Shown: piece by piece, positions 7,442 to 15,688 of the stretch | Layout of the letters: each line of letters opens with the position of its first letter | Position numbering within the stretch: position 1 is the first letter of the stretch | DNA from: a virus | Virus record (IMG/VR): IMGVR_UViG_3300025892_000101 | Coordinates: 1-28,861 of that record | Length of the DNA: 28,861 bases | Direction: 5' to 3' (one strand) | Notes under the pieces: generated by a model | What the model was told of the DNA's origin: nothing | Database searches by the model: none | Seen by the model: only the letters and a program-made list of their open reading frames with translations | Position numbers and translations under genes: made by a program

Positions 7442-8137
7442 TTACTTAATCTCTACCAAATAATAATTTGATACATACTCTCCTTCGGTAAATGCAACCT
7501 TAGATAATCCCTGCGAAGAAATTTGTAGAGATGAAGTTGATGAACCTTTGTTTGCTAATAAGATAGCTTTTAGATATTTTGCTGAGAATGCAATCGGGTC
7601 AACATCTCCTTCACACTTACAATCAACTGAGATAGAAATTCTATTTGAGTTAATTGAAGAATATCCTAAGATGATTTCTCCCTTTCCATCTTTACAAGTG
7701 AATGTAAATGTATCAGCATCTGCTAATGCTCCCTTAGATTTGATGAATTTGTTTACAAACTCATTATCTAATGTAATATCTACATTGAACGGAGGAAGTG
7801 CCTTTAAATCAGGTACCGCTGGGATAACTGAAGGTGCTGCTAACATATATTGCATCTTAGTTCCTTTATCTGAGAACTTTAATGCACCAGTTACTTCTTC
7901 TACTTTTATTGTATTATCTAATACACTTAATAACCCCTTCAACTGAGATGTAGTATAGATACCAAACTCCCCTTCAGGGAAATCTGAACCTGTTACTGTT
8001 ACATCTCCTAAAAGAGTTTTATCATCTGATATCATTCTAACCGAAAGATTAGAACCTTCAGAATTTACCATTACTGATTCAACCTCTCCACCGAGATTGT
8101 ATCGATTGATGAAACCATCAAATTTTGCTTTTTCCAT
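7442..8137 (-). CDS. 45: Sliding clamp, T4 gp45-like processivity factor
   Basis: Ring-forming processivity clamp for the phage polymerase; in T4 it also activates late transcription. 231 aa agrees with T4 gp45 (228 aa). The N-terminal FDGFINRYNLGGEVESVMVNSEG, and the middle YTTSQLKGLLSVLD followed by a beta-rich second half (VDITLDNEFVNKFIKSKGAL, FTFTCKDGKGEIILGY), fit the two-domain clamp fold. It is preceded by its own promoter directly after the DNA polymerase stop and followed by the clamp loader genes. Clamps diverge fast, so the call depends on both length and operon position. Confidence 0.87.
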   Translation of the reverse strand: MEKAKFDGFINRYNLGGEVESVMVNSEGSNLSVRMISDDKTLLGDVTVTGSDFPEGEFGIYTTSQLKGLLSVLDNTIKVEEVTGALKFSDKGTKMQYMLAAPSVIPAVPDLKALPPFNVDITLDNEFVNKFIKSKGALADADTFTFTCKDGKGEIILGYSSINSNRISISVDCKCEGDVDPIAFSAKYLKAILLANKGSSTSSLQISSQGLSKVAFTEGEYVSNYYLVEIK

Positions 8138-8168
8138 AATTTACTTTTAAGATTTATTTTAATGTTTA

Positions 8169-8199
8169 CTAATATACGAATTTATTTTTAATTATCCAA
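8169..8199 (-). promoter_or_regulatory. Bacteroidetes-type promoter for the clamp / clamp-loader operon
   Basis: On the minus strand TTG (8199-8197) is followed after exactly 20 nt by TATATTAG (8176-8169), one base away from TAnnTTTG. It begins at the base next to the polymerase stop codon (8200). The predicted start near 8165 gives a leader of about 28 nt before the clamp ATG at 8137. Confidence 0.7.
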
Positions 8200-10716
8200 C
8201 TAAAAAGAGAAAAACTTTTCAGCGGTCTTTTTGGAAGAGAGAACTTCTCCCCACCCTAATGCTCCGTAGAAATCTTCTAATTTTTTTAGAAGTTCTCTTT
8301 CGAAGATTTTATCATAGTTAATATATGTTTTAATTAACTCCATAATTTGTGGTGGGTCATTGTAACCATTCATAGCTACTGCATCTAAACCATATTGATT
8401 TTGTTTTAGATATACCCACTTTATTTTATCTCCACCCTTCAAAGGTTCGTATTGATTTTCCACTTTGAAGTGTTTTAACAATTGATTATATGCAATTGAT
8501 GCTTTTACATGCGCTGGAGTACCACTAATAAATTGAAACATTGCCGTTTGTTCTTTCTTCTTAGGCATGTATTTGTTTAAGTTTTTTACTCCACCTGCTT
8601 TAGCTATCTTAACAACATCCATATTTACCAAATCATTTTTGAAATCGTAAACTCTATTTGTTAATTGTTCTTCAGTATCACCTCTAAGAATTTCAATAAG
8701 TATTTCACTCATAAATTTCCTAAATGCTGCTGGATATGATGACCTAACTACATCCAATCCTTTTACATCTAACTTATCACAAGGTACACCATTATCTGAT
8801 ATAATCCATTGTGCGTATCTTTTCTTTGCAATCCAAATACCAGCTTTTGAAACGTATTCTTTCTTAATCTCAAATCGGTGTTTATCAATATTGAATACTT
8901 TCTTAGCTAATATATCATAAAAATCATTTAGATAATCTTGCACTTCACCAGCTATATCATTCACAAACCCAGCTATTGTTTCTTGATTATTATCTCTCCA
9001 ATTAGGAATTCGCTTATCCATTAAGGGAGCTGCTGAAAAGAATACTGAATCCGTATCGATATAAATGTTAGAATCAGCATCAGGTGTTTCCAACTCTTTA
9101 TTATATTTGATGTTAGTCATATCAGCAGTTGATTTAATCACAGTTTGACCTGTTGTTGTTACTGCTGTAGCGTTATCCACATCATAGAATCGGAATGCTG
9201 GTAATCCTAATACTCCATATAATGAGTTTAGAAGAATCTTTTGTACTAACTGTCTCTTCTTATAGAATGCGTACTTTTCCTTCTCACCATTATCACCATA
9301 TTTCTTTTCCAACTTTCTAAACTCTACCCTTTGTGAGAACCAATGGTCTAATATATCAGGAATACAACCAACTTTATCAGTTCTATATAAAACACCATTT
9401 GATGCTACTGAGAACTTACTTCTTTCAAAGAATAGTTTTAAGTTATCCTGTGTTATTGTATCTCCATTAATTTCCCAACTATCTCTCTTACCCTTTACGA
9501 AATCCTCAGCGCTCCAATCAGCAATCTTACCCATCTTTGTTTCAGGCGAAATATTGATACTCATAATGATAGAAGGATATAGAGATGTTAAATCCAAATC
9601 ATATATCCAATCATACTTACCAACGATTGGTGCTTTTACATAAGCTCCTATGAACTTCTCTTGCTTATTTTCTTTAAGAGCTTCCATTCGTTCTCTTCTA
9701 TCAGCAGGTTTGTTAGGTGCTATAATACTTTTTCTTTTCAAATAAGTTAGAAGTGCTCCTTCTAAGTATTTTGATGAATAAACGAAATCTTCATAAGGAA
9801 CATGTCCAGCGTGGCAAATACCTCTTGCAGTATCAATGAATTGTAATTTTCTATCAAACTCAACTACTAACTCAACATCCACTAAGTTATATTCAATAAA
9901 CTTTTCAATATCTTCTTTAAAAAGAATATCTAAGTTTCCATCATATTCAATCTTACCTCTACCTAATTCTTTTTGTGCAATAGAATCTAATCTATATGAA
10001 TCTAATTCTGAATATGTAAAGTTTTTGTAAAGTGAAAGATAATCTAAATAAGATACACCAGCCATAAAGTATCTCTTACGATAAGGTGACCAAAAACACT
10101 CACCGATTGGTGATAATCTATTAGCGTGTCTTTTACCTAATAATCGTTTGATACGATTATACAACATTGGTGTATCAAAGTAATCGATATTCCAACCAGT
10201 TACAATAGATGGATTTATCATCTCATATAACTCCAAATACTTCATTAACATATCCTCTTCAGTTCTGAAAGGAAGTACAATAGCTGATTCGGTTTTCTTT
10301 TCTTCTAAAATACCATCTTTATCCATAACCAACACCCAATATTGATTGGTAGCTGAATCATGAAGTGCAATTGAAGTTAACTCATTAGTAGCTTCTTCTG
10401 GATTAGGTAAACCACTCTCCATTTCACACTCAATATCATATGTAAGGATAACATGTCCTTCTGATGGTAAATCTGAATCAGTATAAGTATCTACCAATAC
10501 TCTCGTAGTTTCAGGTACATCACTTTCGAATAAATCAGGATCATCCTTTTTGAATTTGTAAATCTTACTTACCTTATCACCATATAAAGTAGTAAAATTT
10601 CCATTAGCAGCTTTTTCATAAGCGTATCGAGTATAAGGAAATGTTCTATAACCTTGCTTATCATCCCAAATGTGAACGAGGTTCTTTTCTCGTTGGTAGT
10701 ATGCGTTTTTATACAT
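8200..10716 (-). CDS. 43: Family B DNA polymerase, T4 gp43-like
   Basis: Replicative polymerase with 3'-5' proofreading. Exo I is TYDIECE (D94, E96), Exo II GWNIDYFD (N176, D178) and Exo III YNLVD (Y276, D280). Polymerase motif A is DLTSLYPSI (catalytic D375), motif B K493-x3-N-S-L-Y500-G, and motif C IDTDS (D554, D556). All catalytic residues are intact. 838 aa is slightly shorter than T4 gp43 (898 aa). The C-terminus ends in AEKFFSF, an aromatic tail resembling a clamp-binding peptide. The start overlaps the preceding glycosyltransferase-like gene by 8 nt. Unlike T4, the polymerase lies upstream of the clamp gene rather than after gp62 and RegA. Confidence 0.98.
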   Translation of the reverse strand: MYKNAYYQREKNLVHIWDDKQGYRTFPYTRYAYEKAANGNFTTLYGDKVSKIYKFKKDDPDLFESDVPETTRVLVDTYTDSDLPSEGHVILTYDIECEMESGLPNPEEATNELTSIALHDSATNQYWVLVMDKDGILEEKKTESAIVLPFRTEEDMLMKYLELYEMINPSIVTGWNIDYFDTPMLYNRIKRLLGKRHANRLSPIGECFWSPYRKRYFMAGVSYLDYLSLYKNFTYSELDSYRLDSIAQKELGRGKIEYDGNLDILFKEDIEKFIEYNLVDVELVVEFDRKLQFIDTARGICHAGHVPYEDFVYSSKYLEGALLTYLKRKSIIAPNKPADRRERMEALKENKQEKFIGAYVKAPIVGKYDWIYDLDLTSLYPSIIMSINISPETKMGKIADWSAEDFVKGKRDSWEINGDTITQDNLKLFFERSKFSVASNGVLYRTDKVGCIPDILDHWFSQRVEFRKLEKKYGDNGEKEKYAFYKKRQLVQKILLNSLYGVLGLPAFRFYDVDNATAVTTTGQTVIKSTADMTNIKYNKELETPDADSNIYIDTDSVFFSAAPLMDKRIPNWRDNNQETIAGFVNDIAGEVQDYLNDFYDILAKKVFNIDKHRFEIKKEYVSKAGIWIAKKRYAQWIISDNGVPCDKLDVKGLDVVRSSYPAAFRKFMSEILIEILRGDTEEQLTNRVYDFKNDLVNMDVVKIAKAGGVKNLNKYMPKKKEQTAMFQFISGTPAHVKASIAYNQLLKHFKVENQYEPLKGGDKIKWVYLKQNQYGLDAVAMNGYNDPPQIMELIKTYINYDKIFERELLKKLEDFYGALGWGEVLSSKKTAEKFFSF

Positions 10717-11839
10717 TAAATTCTTTTCTTGCCATATTAATAAAGTTTTCTTCTATTTTCCAATATTTTTCAATCTGAGATTCCCATAGTAAAGCTTGAG
10801 CAAGGTGAGTTACATCAGGTCTTTTAATATCACCATCTAATAACTTAATAACCATTTCTTTAAATTCACTTTTACTATTATAAAGTAATGGATAATCATC
10901 ACCAACCATTTCTGAATAACAAAAGTCATTTGGAAGTAAGTATGGTACACCAACTGAAAATCCATCAGTTGTACTCATACTCCAAGCTGAATAACCTTGA
11001 AAAGTACCTACACCAAAGTGTGATTTTGATAATTGATTTAAATACACTTTTCTATCAGCTGCTCCAATATATTTTGTGTAAGGTTTACCCATTTCTTTTA
11101 GGGTAGTATAAACTTTGAAATCTTGTCTTTCTTTCCATAACTCATCCATTGTTTCAAAGAACCATTTAGAACCAGTATAAACACCTTCTCTATGATTAAA
11201 TACAATTGTTTTATCATCATACCCATTTGATGGAGTAGCTGAATCACATCCCAAATACCAAGGTTGGATAATCTTATCTAACTTCTCAACAATATGTGGT
11301 TGGAAATCCTTAGCTGCGTTTTTAAGAATAACACCTTTTTGATAATTTGAGTTTACACCACAAACTTCCATTTGTAAAATACCTCTAATATTTGTCCAAA
11401 ATGAGTTTTCAGTTCTTGCACCATTTTCAGGTATCTCGCTCCAATGGCAATATCCAATTATTGGTTGTAATTTATTATATATTCTTGATATCTTATATAA
11501 ATTGGTCCATTCTGGCAAGTGTGACCATACTAAATTGAATTTTCCTTCATACTTTTCAATAGTTTTCTCAAAGAATTTATGAGGATAATCAACTCTCATC
11601 TTAGATGGGAAACAATCTATCGGGCCCATTTGTAACATTGTCACATTGGGATATTCAAAGGTATTTATGATTCCCGGATGATTATGCATTCCACCACCCG
11701 GATAAGGTAGAACCCATTCCCATTCCTTACCAATTTTTGTGTTATCTAAAAAGGACTTAAATACCAATAGGAATGAATCCCTATTGATATCCTTTACTTG
11801 TCCAAAATTTGTATAATTAGGTATTACTAATACTCTCAT
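10709..11839 (-). CDS. Glycosyltransferase-like (GT-B) protein, 376 aa
   Basis: Probably a GT-B sugar transferase, more diverged than the GT4 genes at the left edge. It opens with a beta strand and loop (MRVLVIPNYTNFGQ). It has FNLVWSHLPEWTNLYK and IGYCHWSEIPE in the acceptor half. In the putative donor half it has TIVFNHREGVYTGSKWFFETMDEL, followed by LSKSHFGVGTFQGYSAWSMS and VGVPYLLPNDFCYSEMVG. This resembles the GT4 layout in which the second Glu-containing segment precedes G-x-P. The exact E-x7-E motif is not obvious. The gene overlaps the upstream HNH-like gene by 23 nt and the downstream polymerase gene by 8 nt, so it is co-expressed with replication. That timing would suit DNA base glycosylation, but this is inference. 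Confidence 0.6.
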   Translation of the reverse strand: MRVLVIPNYTNFGQVKDINRDSFLLVFKSFLDNTKIGKEWEWVLPYPGGGMHNHPGIINTFEYPNVTMLQMGPIDCFPSKMRVDYPHKFFEKTIEKYEGKFNLVWSHLPEWTNLYKISRIYNKLQPIIGYCHWSEIPENGARTENSFWTNIRGILQMEVCGVNSNYQKGVILKNAAKDFQPHIVEKLDKIIQPWYLGCDSATPSNGYDDKTIVFNHREGVYTGSKWFFETMDELWKERQDFKVYTTLKEMGKPYTKYIGAADRKVYLNQLSKSHFGVGTFQGYSAWSMSTTDGFSVGVPYLLPNDFCYSEMVGDDYPLLYNSKSEFKEMVIKLLDGDIKRPDVTHLAQALLWESQIEKYWKIEENFINMARKEFNV

Positions 11840-13847
11840 TTAATTGTTTTCTTTTTTTGTAAATAATATCATAAGCTTTTGATAGATTTAGTGTATTTAC
11901 ATATGCTGTAATTTCATCCGAATCAAAATCTGGTTGTGGTACTTCTAATTTAAATGTTTTATAAAATTCACCATCAGTACCAAAATAATTAGTTGGGATT
12001 TCAGTATCTTTAACAACTTGTTTATTATCAAGCTCAGGACCCATATCCGTATTTTCAAAAGTATATCTACCACCCATAGTATCAGGTGTATAATGGCATA
12101 AATTAAATCCTTTACCATTAGTCAAATCATAATTAATGATTTGCCAACCATTCTGAGTTCTATCGTACATTTCTCCTTTATAAGACCACCCTTTTTCAGA
12201 ATATACACTTCTTAATTCAGTTAATTTTGATTTCTTTAAAGATGAGGAAGAAACTGTCTTACCACTCACAGATTCTTTGTATTTAATGTATTGTTTAACA
12301 TAATCATACATAATCTCATATCTACCACCCCAAGAAGTAGATGCATCTTCTATATATTTCCAAAATTTATTATTGTTTGATTTAATTTCGGAAATCCACC
12401 ACTCAATAAAATCTTTCAAAACAACAGATGGAGTAGTAACACCCAATCGGTTACCCAATTTAGTTACTAAATAATCACCAACAAAGTAATAAAAAAGAGC
12501 AGTATCCATAGAACCTGATTTTAACTTACCAAAGTGGCTGTTGTTCTTATCTTTAACACCTCTGGTAGCTTTGTGATATTCTTTCCACTCTTGTTCCGAT
12601 GTTGCTATTGCATCATTGAAAGTAAGCCATAGTGAATTATCACCATCTAAATACTTTAAATCAGATAAAGTATTTAACTTTGTTATTACTTCTTTAGCAT
12701 CTTGTGTTGTAAGTTTGTGAACAATTGCTTTGGAGTAATCATTACCTCTAGAATCTTTATCACTTCCAGCTAAATATTTGTATAAATTCTTATCTTCAAT
12801 ATCTTTATCTTTATTAGTTAGTATGATAAAAACAGGTTCAGTTTCAAATCCAGAATAATTAGCCCCACTTCTAGAAGATAAGAAGAATTTATTACCCAAC
12901 AATGTATCCGATTTAGAAGCTTCCTTCTCAATCTTAGTAACATTAAAAGAATAATATTTTTCTTTAATAAACCCAGCTGTTAAATCAGATAATCCATAGT
13001 TGTGAGGTCTCCAATTATTTTCTTCATCATTAATACCTGAAATTTCACTCTTATGAGTATCAATTGTTTCTAATCTAATAGTTAATGTTTCAGTATCATT
13101 ATAAATCTTATTAAAGTAATCGCTTGGTACTACATCTTTTAGAGATAACTCATCTGAAGTAGAATTTGATATAATTTCTTCCAATGTTGTTTCTTGAAAT
13201 TCTTTTAGATTTTGAGGTGTACTCTTACCTTTCGAAGTTTGATTCATCAATCGGTTTTTAACCTTTATCCAAAATGATTTATTTTTTGAAACATCAGAAT
13301 GAACTAAATCATAAAGAACAGTCATAAAATGTCCTCTATCTTTAGCTAATAAAACATTAGTCATTTGAAAACCAGCTTCGCCGCTATCACTTGGGTCAGA
13401 AATTAAAGATAATGGAAATCCGTTAAAGTCATCTACACTAAACATATATCTGATTAAATATGCTGTCTTATTTATCAATGTAGTTTCATCGGTAAGAAAT
13501 GGCTCTCTATTAAAAATAGAATTTATTACCCACCAATCGGGAGATGATTTACCCAACTCAATACCCATTTGTCTTGTAAAGTATGGAATATGTCCGATTG
13601 GAATTTCTAACTTCTTTGTTATAGAACCAACTACACCATTCTTAATCCTTTTTAAGTTTTCAGGGGTATTTAATGAAGTAATTACATTCTTAATCTTTTC
13701 TAAACTTCTTTCCATTTCTGTTTTAACAATGGGAGTTAATGTTGAAATGTAAATAGTATTTGGATTGGTTCTAGTCAATTTTCTTCGTTTTTTTCTATTA
13801 GATGATGTGTAGATTACAACATCAGTTTTATTTTCGGATTTATTCAT
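11817..13847 (-). CDS. Large protein with C-terminal HNH-like nuclease motif, 676 aa
   Basis: The family is not recognised with certainty. Near the C-terminus CHYTPDTMGGRYTFEN and DNK place H585, N599 and N608 with the spacing of an HNH active site (H to N +14, N to N +9) and the usual GG between them. This supports a metal-dependent nuclease domain. The N-terminal 130 residues contain LEIPIGHIPYFTRQMG, then WWVINSIFNREPF, faintly like the ParB/DUF262 domain of GmrSD-type enzymes, but the diagnostic D-G-Q-R motif is missing. The middle is helical and charged. It is the first gene after a strong promoter and leads the operon containing DNA polymerase. It could be a homing-type or host-DNA-degrading nuclease, or a superinfection-exclusion protein. 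Confidence 0.5.
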   Translation of the reverse strand: MNKSENKTDVVIYTSSNRKKRRKLTRTNPNTIYISTLTPIVKTEMERSLEKIKNVITSLNTPENLKRIKNGVVGSITKKLEIPIGHIPYFTRQMGIELGKSSPDWWVINSIFNREPFLTDETTLINKTAYLIRYMFSVDDFNGFPLSLISDPSDSGEAGFQMTNVLLAKDRGHFMTVLYDLVHSDVSKNKSFWIKVKNRLMNQTSKGKSTPQNLKEFQETTLEEIISNSTSDELSLKDVVPSDYFNKIYNDTETLTIRLETIDTHKSEISGINDEENNWRPHNYGLSDLTAGFIKEKYYSFNVTKIEKEASKSDTLLGNKFFLSSRSGANYSGFETEPVFIILTNKDKDIEDKNLYKYLAGSDKDSRGNDYSKAIVHKLTTQDAKEVITKLNTLSDLKYLDGDNSLWLTFNDAIATSEQEWKEYHKATRGVKDKNNSHFGKLKSGSMDTALFYYFVGDYLVTKLGNRLGVTTPSVVLKDFIEWWISEIKSNNNKFWKYIEDASTSWGGRYEIMYDYVKQYIKYKESVSGKTVSSSSLKKSKLTELRSVYSEKGWSYKGEMYDRTQNGWQIINYDLTNGKGFNLCHYTPDTMGGRYTFENTDMGPELDNKQVVKDTEIPTNYFGTDGEFYKTFKLEVPQPDFDSDEITAYVNTLNLSKAYDIIYKKRKQLNESISNT

Positions 13848-13873
13848 ATCTTTTAGGTTTTAAGGTTTTAATG

Positions 13874-13892
13874 AATGGGAATTTACCCCATT
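13874..13892 (-). promoter_or_regulatory. Hairpin in the 5' leader of the 676-aa gene
   Basis: On the minus strand AATGGG and CCCATT form a 6-bp stem around a 7-nt loop, close to the predicted transcript start near 13899. A hairpin this near the 5' end could stabilise the mRNA. It has no U-run and is not a terminator. Confidence 0.4.
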
Positions 13893-13902
13893 TGTTATAC
13901 AA

Positions 13903-13933
13903 CAAATATAGGAAAAATATTTGAGACATACAA
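13903..13933 (-). promoter_or_regulatory. Bacteroidetes-type promoter for the HNH-like / glycosyltransferase / polymerase operon
   Basis: On the minus strand TTG (13933-13931) is followed after 20 nt by TATATTTG (13910-13903), matching the consensus. The predicted start near 13899 leaves a leader of about 50 nt before the ATG at 13847. The element lies between the stop of the Mom-like gene (13951) and the 676-aa gene. Confidence 0.75.
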
Positions 13934-13950
13934 GCTTTTTCTTACTTTTT

Positions 13951-14757
13951 TTACCAAAAGTTTATTTCGTTTGATTCTTCTGGAGGATACGTTGTATGAT
14001 GTACCACTTCAGTATTATAATCATTTAAATCTTTTGGATAAGGTCTAATCTCATGCTTTAACCTTTTGATTAAATCCTTTTTCTCTTTTTTATTTTGAGC
14101 AAGAATCTGAATGTATCTATGTTTTGGTGGTTCTTCTCTTCTCCAAAATTCTTTATATCCTTGCTTACCAATTTCTTTCCTAAGATGCTCAAGATTGCCA
14201 CTTTTCCAATTATTAAATACAGTTCTTGAATGAATCCAATCAAATGGGTCATTAGATAATGAGATTCCCCAATTTGGCATCAGAGCTATATCAGTATTCA
14301 AACCTTGATAAATCCAATTGGTAGCTTTATAAATTCCACCAACATGCCCTTGTCCATTATTAGCATAAGATAAAAGAACTTTAATATTCGTATCATTATC
14401 TTTTAACCATTGAAAGGTTTTACCCAATGCACAACTTTCGATGTTTGAACCATAACCATCATCTACATATAAACGAGTGAGTTCTAATATGTTATCTTTG
14501 GTTAACCCTTCACAAACTGAAGTAGATGCTTTTGCACCAACTGGAAATCCATATACAGCTACACCAACTAATTGTTGGTCATTTCCGAATATATCCTTTT
14601 CATCCATTGTGTGATAGATACCCAATGCGTATCTACAAGCAGTCCAAGCGTGAGTATAGTGCTTTTTGATAATCATATCTTTAGCGATAGATTTAGCAAT
14701 AGGAGCTACACTTACTTTAGATGCATCTACATAATGCTTTCCTTCTACTTTACCCAT
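13951..14757 (-). CDS. Mom-like (GNAT-type) DNA modification protein, copy 1
   Basis: Resembles the Mom family of phage adenine-modification proteins; phage Mu Mom converts adenine to N6-carbamoylmethyladenine and shields DNA from restriction. Signatures: IAKDMIIKKHYTHAW (residues 24-38), LVGVAVYGFPVG (63-74), ELTRLYVDDGYGSNIES (92-108), ALGKTFQWLK, then LLSYANNGQGHVGGIYKATNWIYQG (128-152) and a C-terminal KHRYIQILA with a basic tail. The GHxGxIYxATNWxYxG block is the most telling. A second, clearly homologous copy lies just upstream, so this is a duplication with divergence. It follows a 52-residue ORF whose end overlaps its start by 13 nt. The actual modification made is unknown. Confidence 0.75.
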   Translation of the reverse strand: MGKVEGKHYVDASKVSVAPIAKSIAKDMIIKKHYTHAWTACRYALGIYHTMDEKDIFGNDQQLVGVAVYGFPVGAKASTSVCEGLTKDNILELTRLYVDDGYGSNIESCALGKTFQWLKDNDTNIKVLLSYANNGQGHVGGIYKATNWIYQGLNTDIALMPNWGISLSNDPFDWIHSRTVFNNWKSGNLEHLRKEIGKQGYKEFWRREEPPKHRYIQILAQNKKEKKDLIKRLKHEIRPYPKDLNDYNTEVVHHTTYPPEESNEINFW

Positions 14758-14903
14758 TCTTTAAAGGCTTGGTGATATGCATCAATTCTCCTCATTTTTG
14801 GATTACTACCCATAATTTTAGAAGCTGTTTCCATTACTTCAGTTCTTAATCCATATGAATGTGATTCAATTAGGATTTCTTCAATATCTTTTTCTTCACT
14901 CAT
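14745..14903 (-). CDS. Small protein, 52 aa, ahead of Mom-like copy 1
   Basis: An ATG at 14903 opens a 52-codon frame ending at TAG 14745-14747. The product starts MSEEKDIEEILIESHSYGL and ends AYHQAFKEWVK; it is helical and acidic at the N-terminus, basic at the C-terminus, with no cysteines. A canonical promoter lies immediately upstream, and the frame overlaps the Mom-like start by 13 nt, both arguing that it is a real gene. The predicted transcript start falls within a few bases of the ATG, so the mRNA may be leaderless or nearly so. Function unknown. Being coupled to a Mom-like gene recalls Com in phage Mu, but it shows no zinc finger. Confidence 0.6.
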   Translation of the reverse strand: MSEEKDIEEILIESHSYGLRTEVMETASKIMGSNPKMRRIDAYHQAFKEWVK

Positions 14904-14907
14904 AACA

Positions 14908-14939
14908 CTAATATACAAATTTATTTTTAAACTACCAAA
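14908..14939 (-). promoter_or_regulatory. Bacteroidetes-type promoter for the 52-aa ORF and Mom-like copy 1
   Basis: On the minus strand TTTG (14939-14936) is followed after 20 nt by TATATTAG (14915-14908). The upstream part overlaps the last codons of Mom-like copy 2 (stop at 14927). The -7 element ends only 5 nt before the ATG at 14903, so the transcript would have almost no leader. Confidence 0.65.
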
Positions 14940-15688
14940 TTTATTGGTTCCATTTTTATTATTTCTTCTACAAATTGTTCATTTTCCTTTGGATATGGGA
15001 ATAATGGGTGCTTTATGTTTTTCATTAACTTTCTTCTAACACCACCTTTTGCTAAGATATACACATATCTATGTTTTCTTGGATTCTTTCTTATCCAAAA
15101 TGTAGATGAACTTATCTTTTGAATTTCTTTGGGATTATTTGTTCCAAATTTAACATAAGATGTTCTCTGATGGTGCCATTCACCACCTTCTTCCCAACGA
15201 AAATCCCAACTATCGTTAAATCTGAGTTTATTACCTTGATACAACCAATTAGTTGCTTGGTAAATTGTACCACAATGACCTTCTTTAGGGTCTGAATAAG
15301 ATATCAATCCTTTTATATGAGGTACATTTTCTTTTAACCAATTAAATGTTTGACCTAAGAACCAACTCTCTATATTTGAACCATAATCATCAAATACAAA
15401 TAATCGGGTTAGTTCCAATACTTCGGTTCTTTCTAAAAGAGGTGATATAGATTGTCCAGCACTTCTACCAATTGGGTCTCCATAACAAGCTACCCCAATT
15501 AACTTATCTTCTACGTTATCAAAGAACGGATGTTCTTCAACATCTGAAGTAAACAATCCAATAGCGTAGGATACCTTTGTCCATAAACCACTATAATGGT
15601 TATTTACAATAATATCTTTTGCTACCGATTTTGTTATAAGACGAATGGATAGTTTGGAAGTATCACAATATTTTTTTTCTTCCATCAT
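14927..15688 (-). CDS. Mom-like (GNAT-type) DNA modification protein, copy 2
   Basis: Paralog of the 268-aa protein downstream, with the same block order: SVAKDIIVNNHYSGLW, LIGVACYGDPIG, LELTRLFVFDDYGSNIES, FLGQTFNWLKE, LISYSDPKEGHCGTIYQATNWLYQG, then KHRYVYILA and a basic end with FPYPKE. Similarity is continuous along the length, though many positions differ. I place the start at 15688, where ATGA overlaps the stop of the upstream helix-turn-helix gene and is preceded by AAGTTT. An in-frame ATG five codons earlier (15703) would add MVWKF, which the paralog lacks. The pair may modify different sequence contexts or form a heteromer; that is untested. Confidence 0.75.
   Translation of the reverse strand: MMEEKKYCDTSKLSIRLITKSVAKDIIVNNHYSGLWTKVSYAIGLFTSDVEEHPFFDNVEDKLIGVACYGDPIGRSAGQSISPLLERTEVLELTRLFVFDDYGSNIESWFLGQTFNWLKENVPHIKGLISYSDPKEGHCGTIYQATNWLYQGNKLRFNDSWDFRWEEGGEWHHQRTSYVKFGTNNPKEIQKISSSTFWIRKNPRKHRYVYILAKGGVRRKLMKNIKHPLFPYPKENEQFVEEIIKMEPINLVV

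Noticed and set aside
14070-14252. Second minus-strand reading frame of 60 codons inside Mom-like copy 1
   Set aside because: Out of frame within a well-supported gene, with no start context or recognisable motif. The similar frame at 26723-26905 inside the 99-aa gene was rejected for the same reason.
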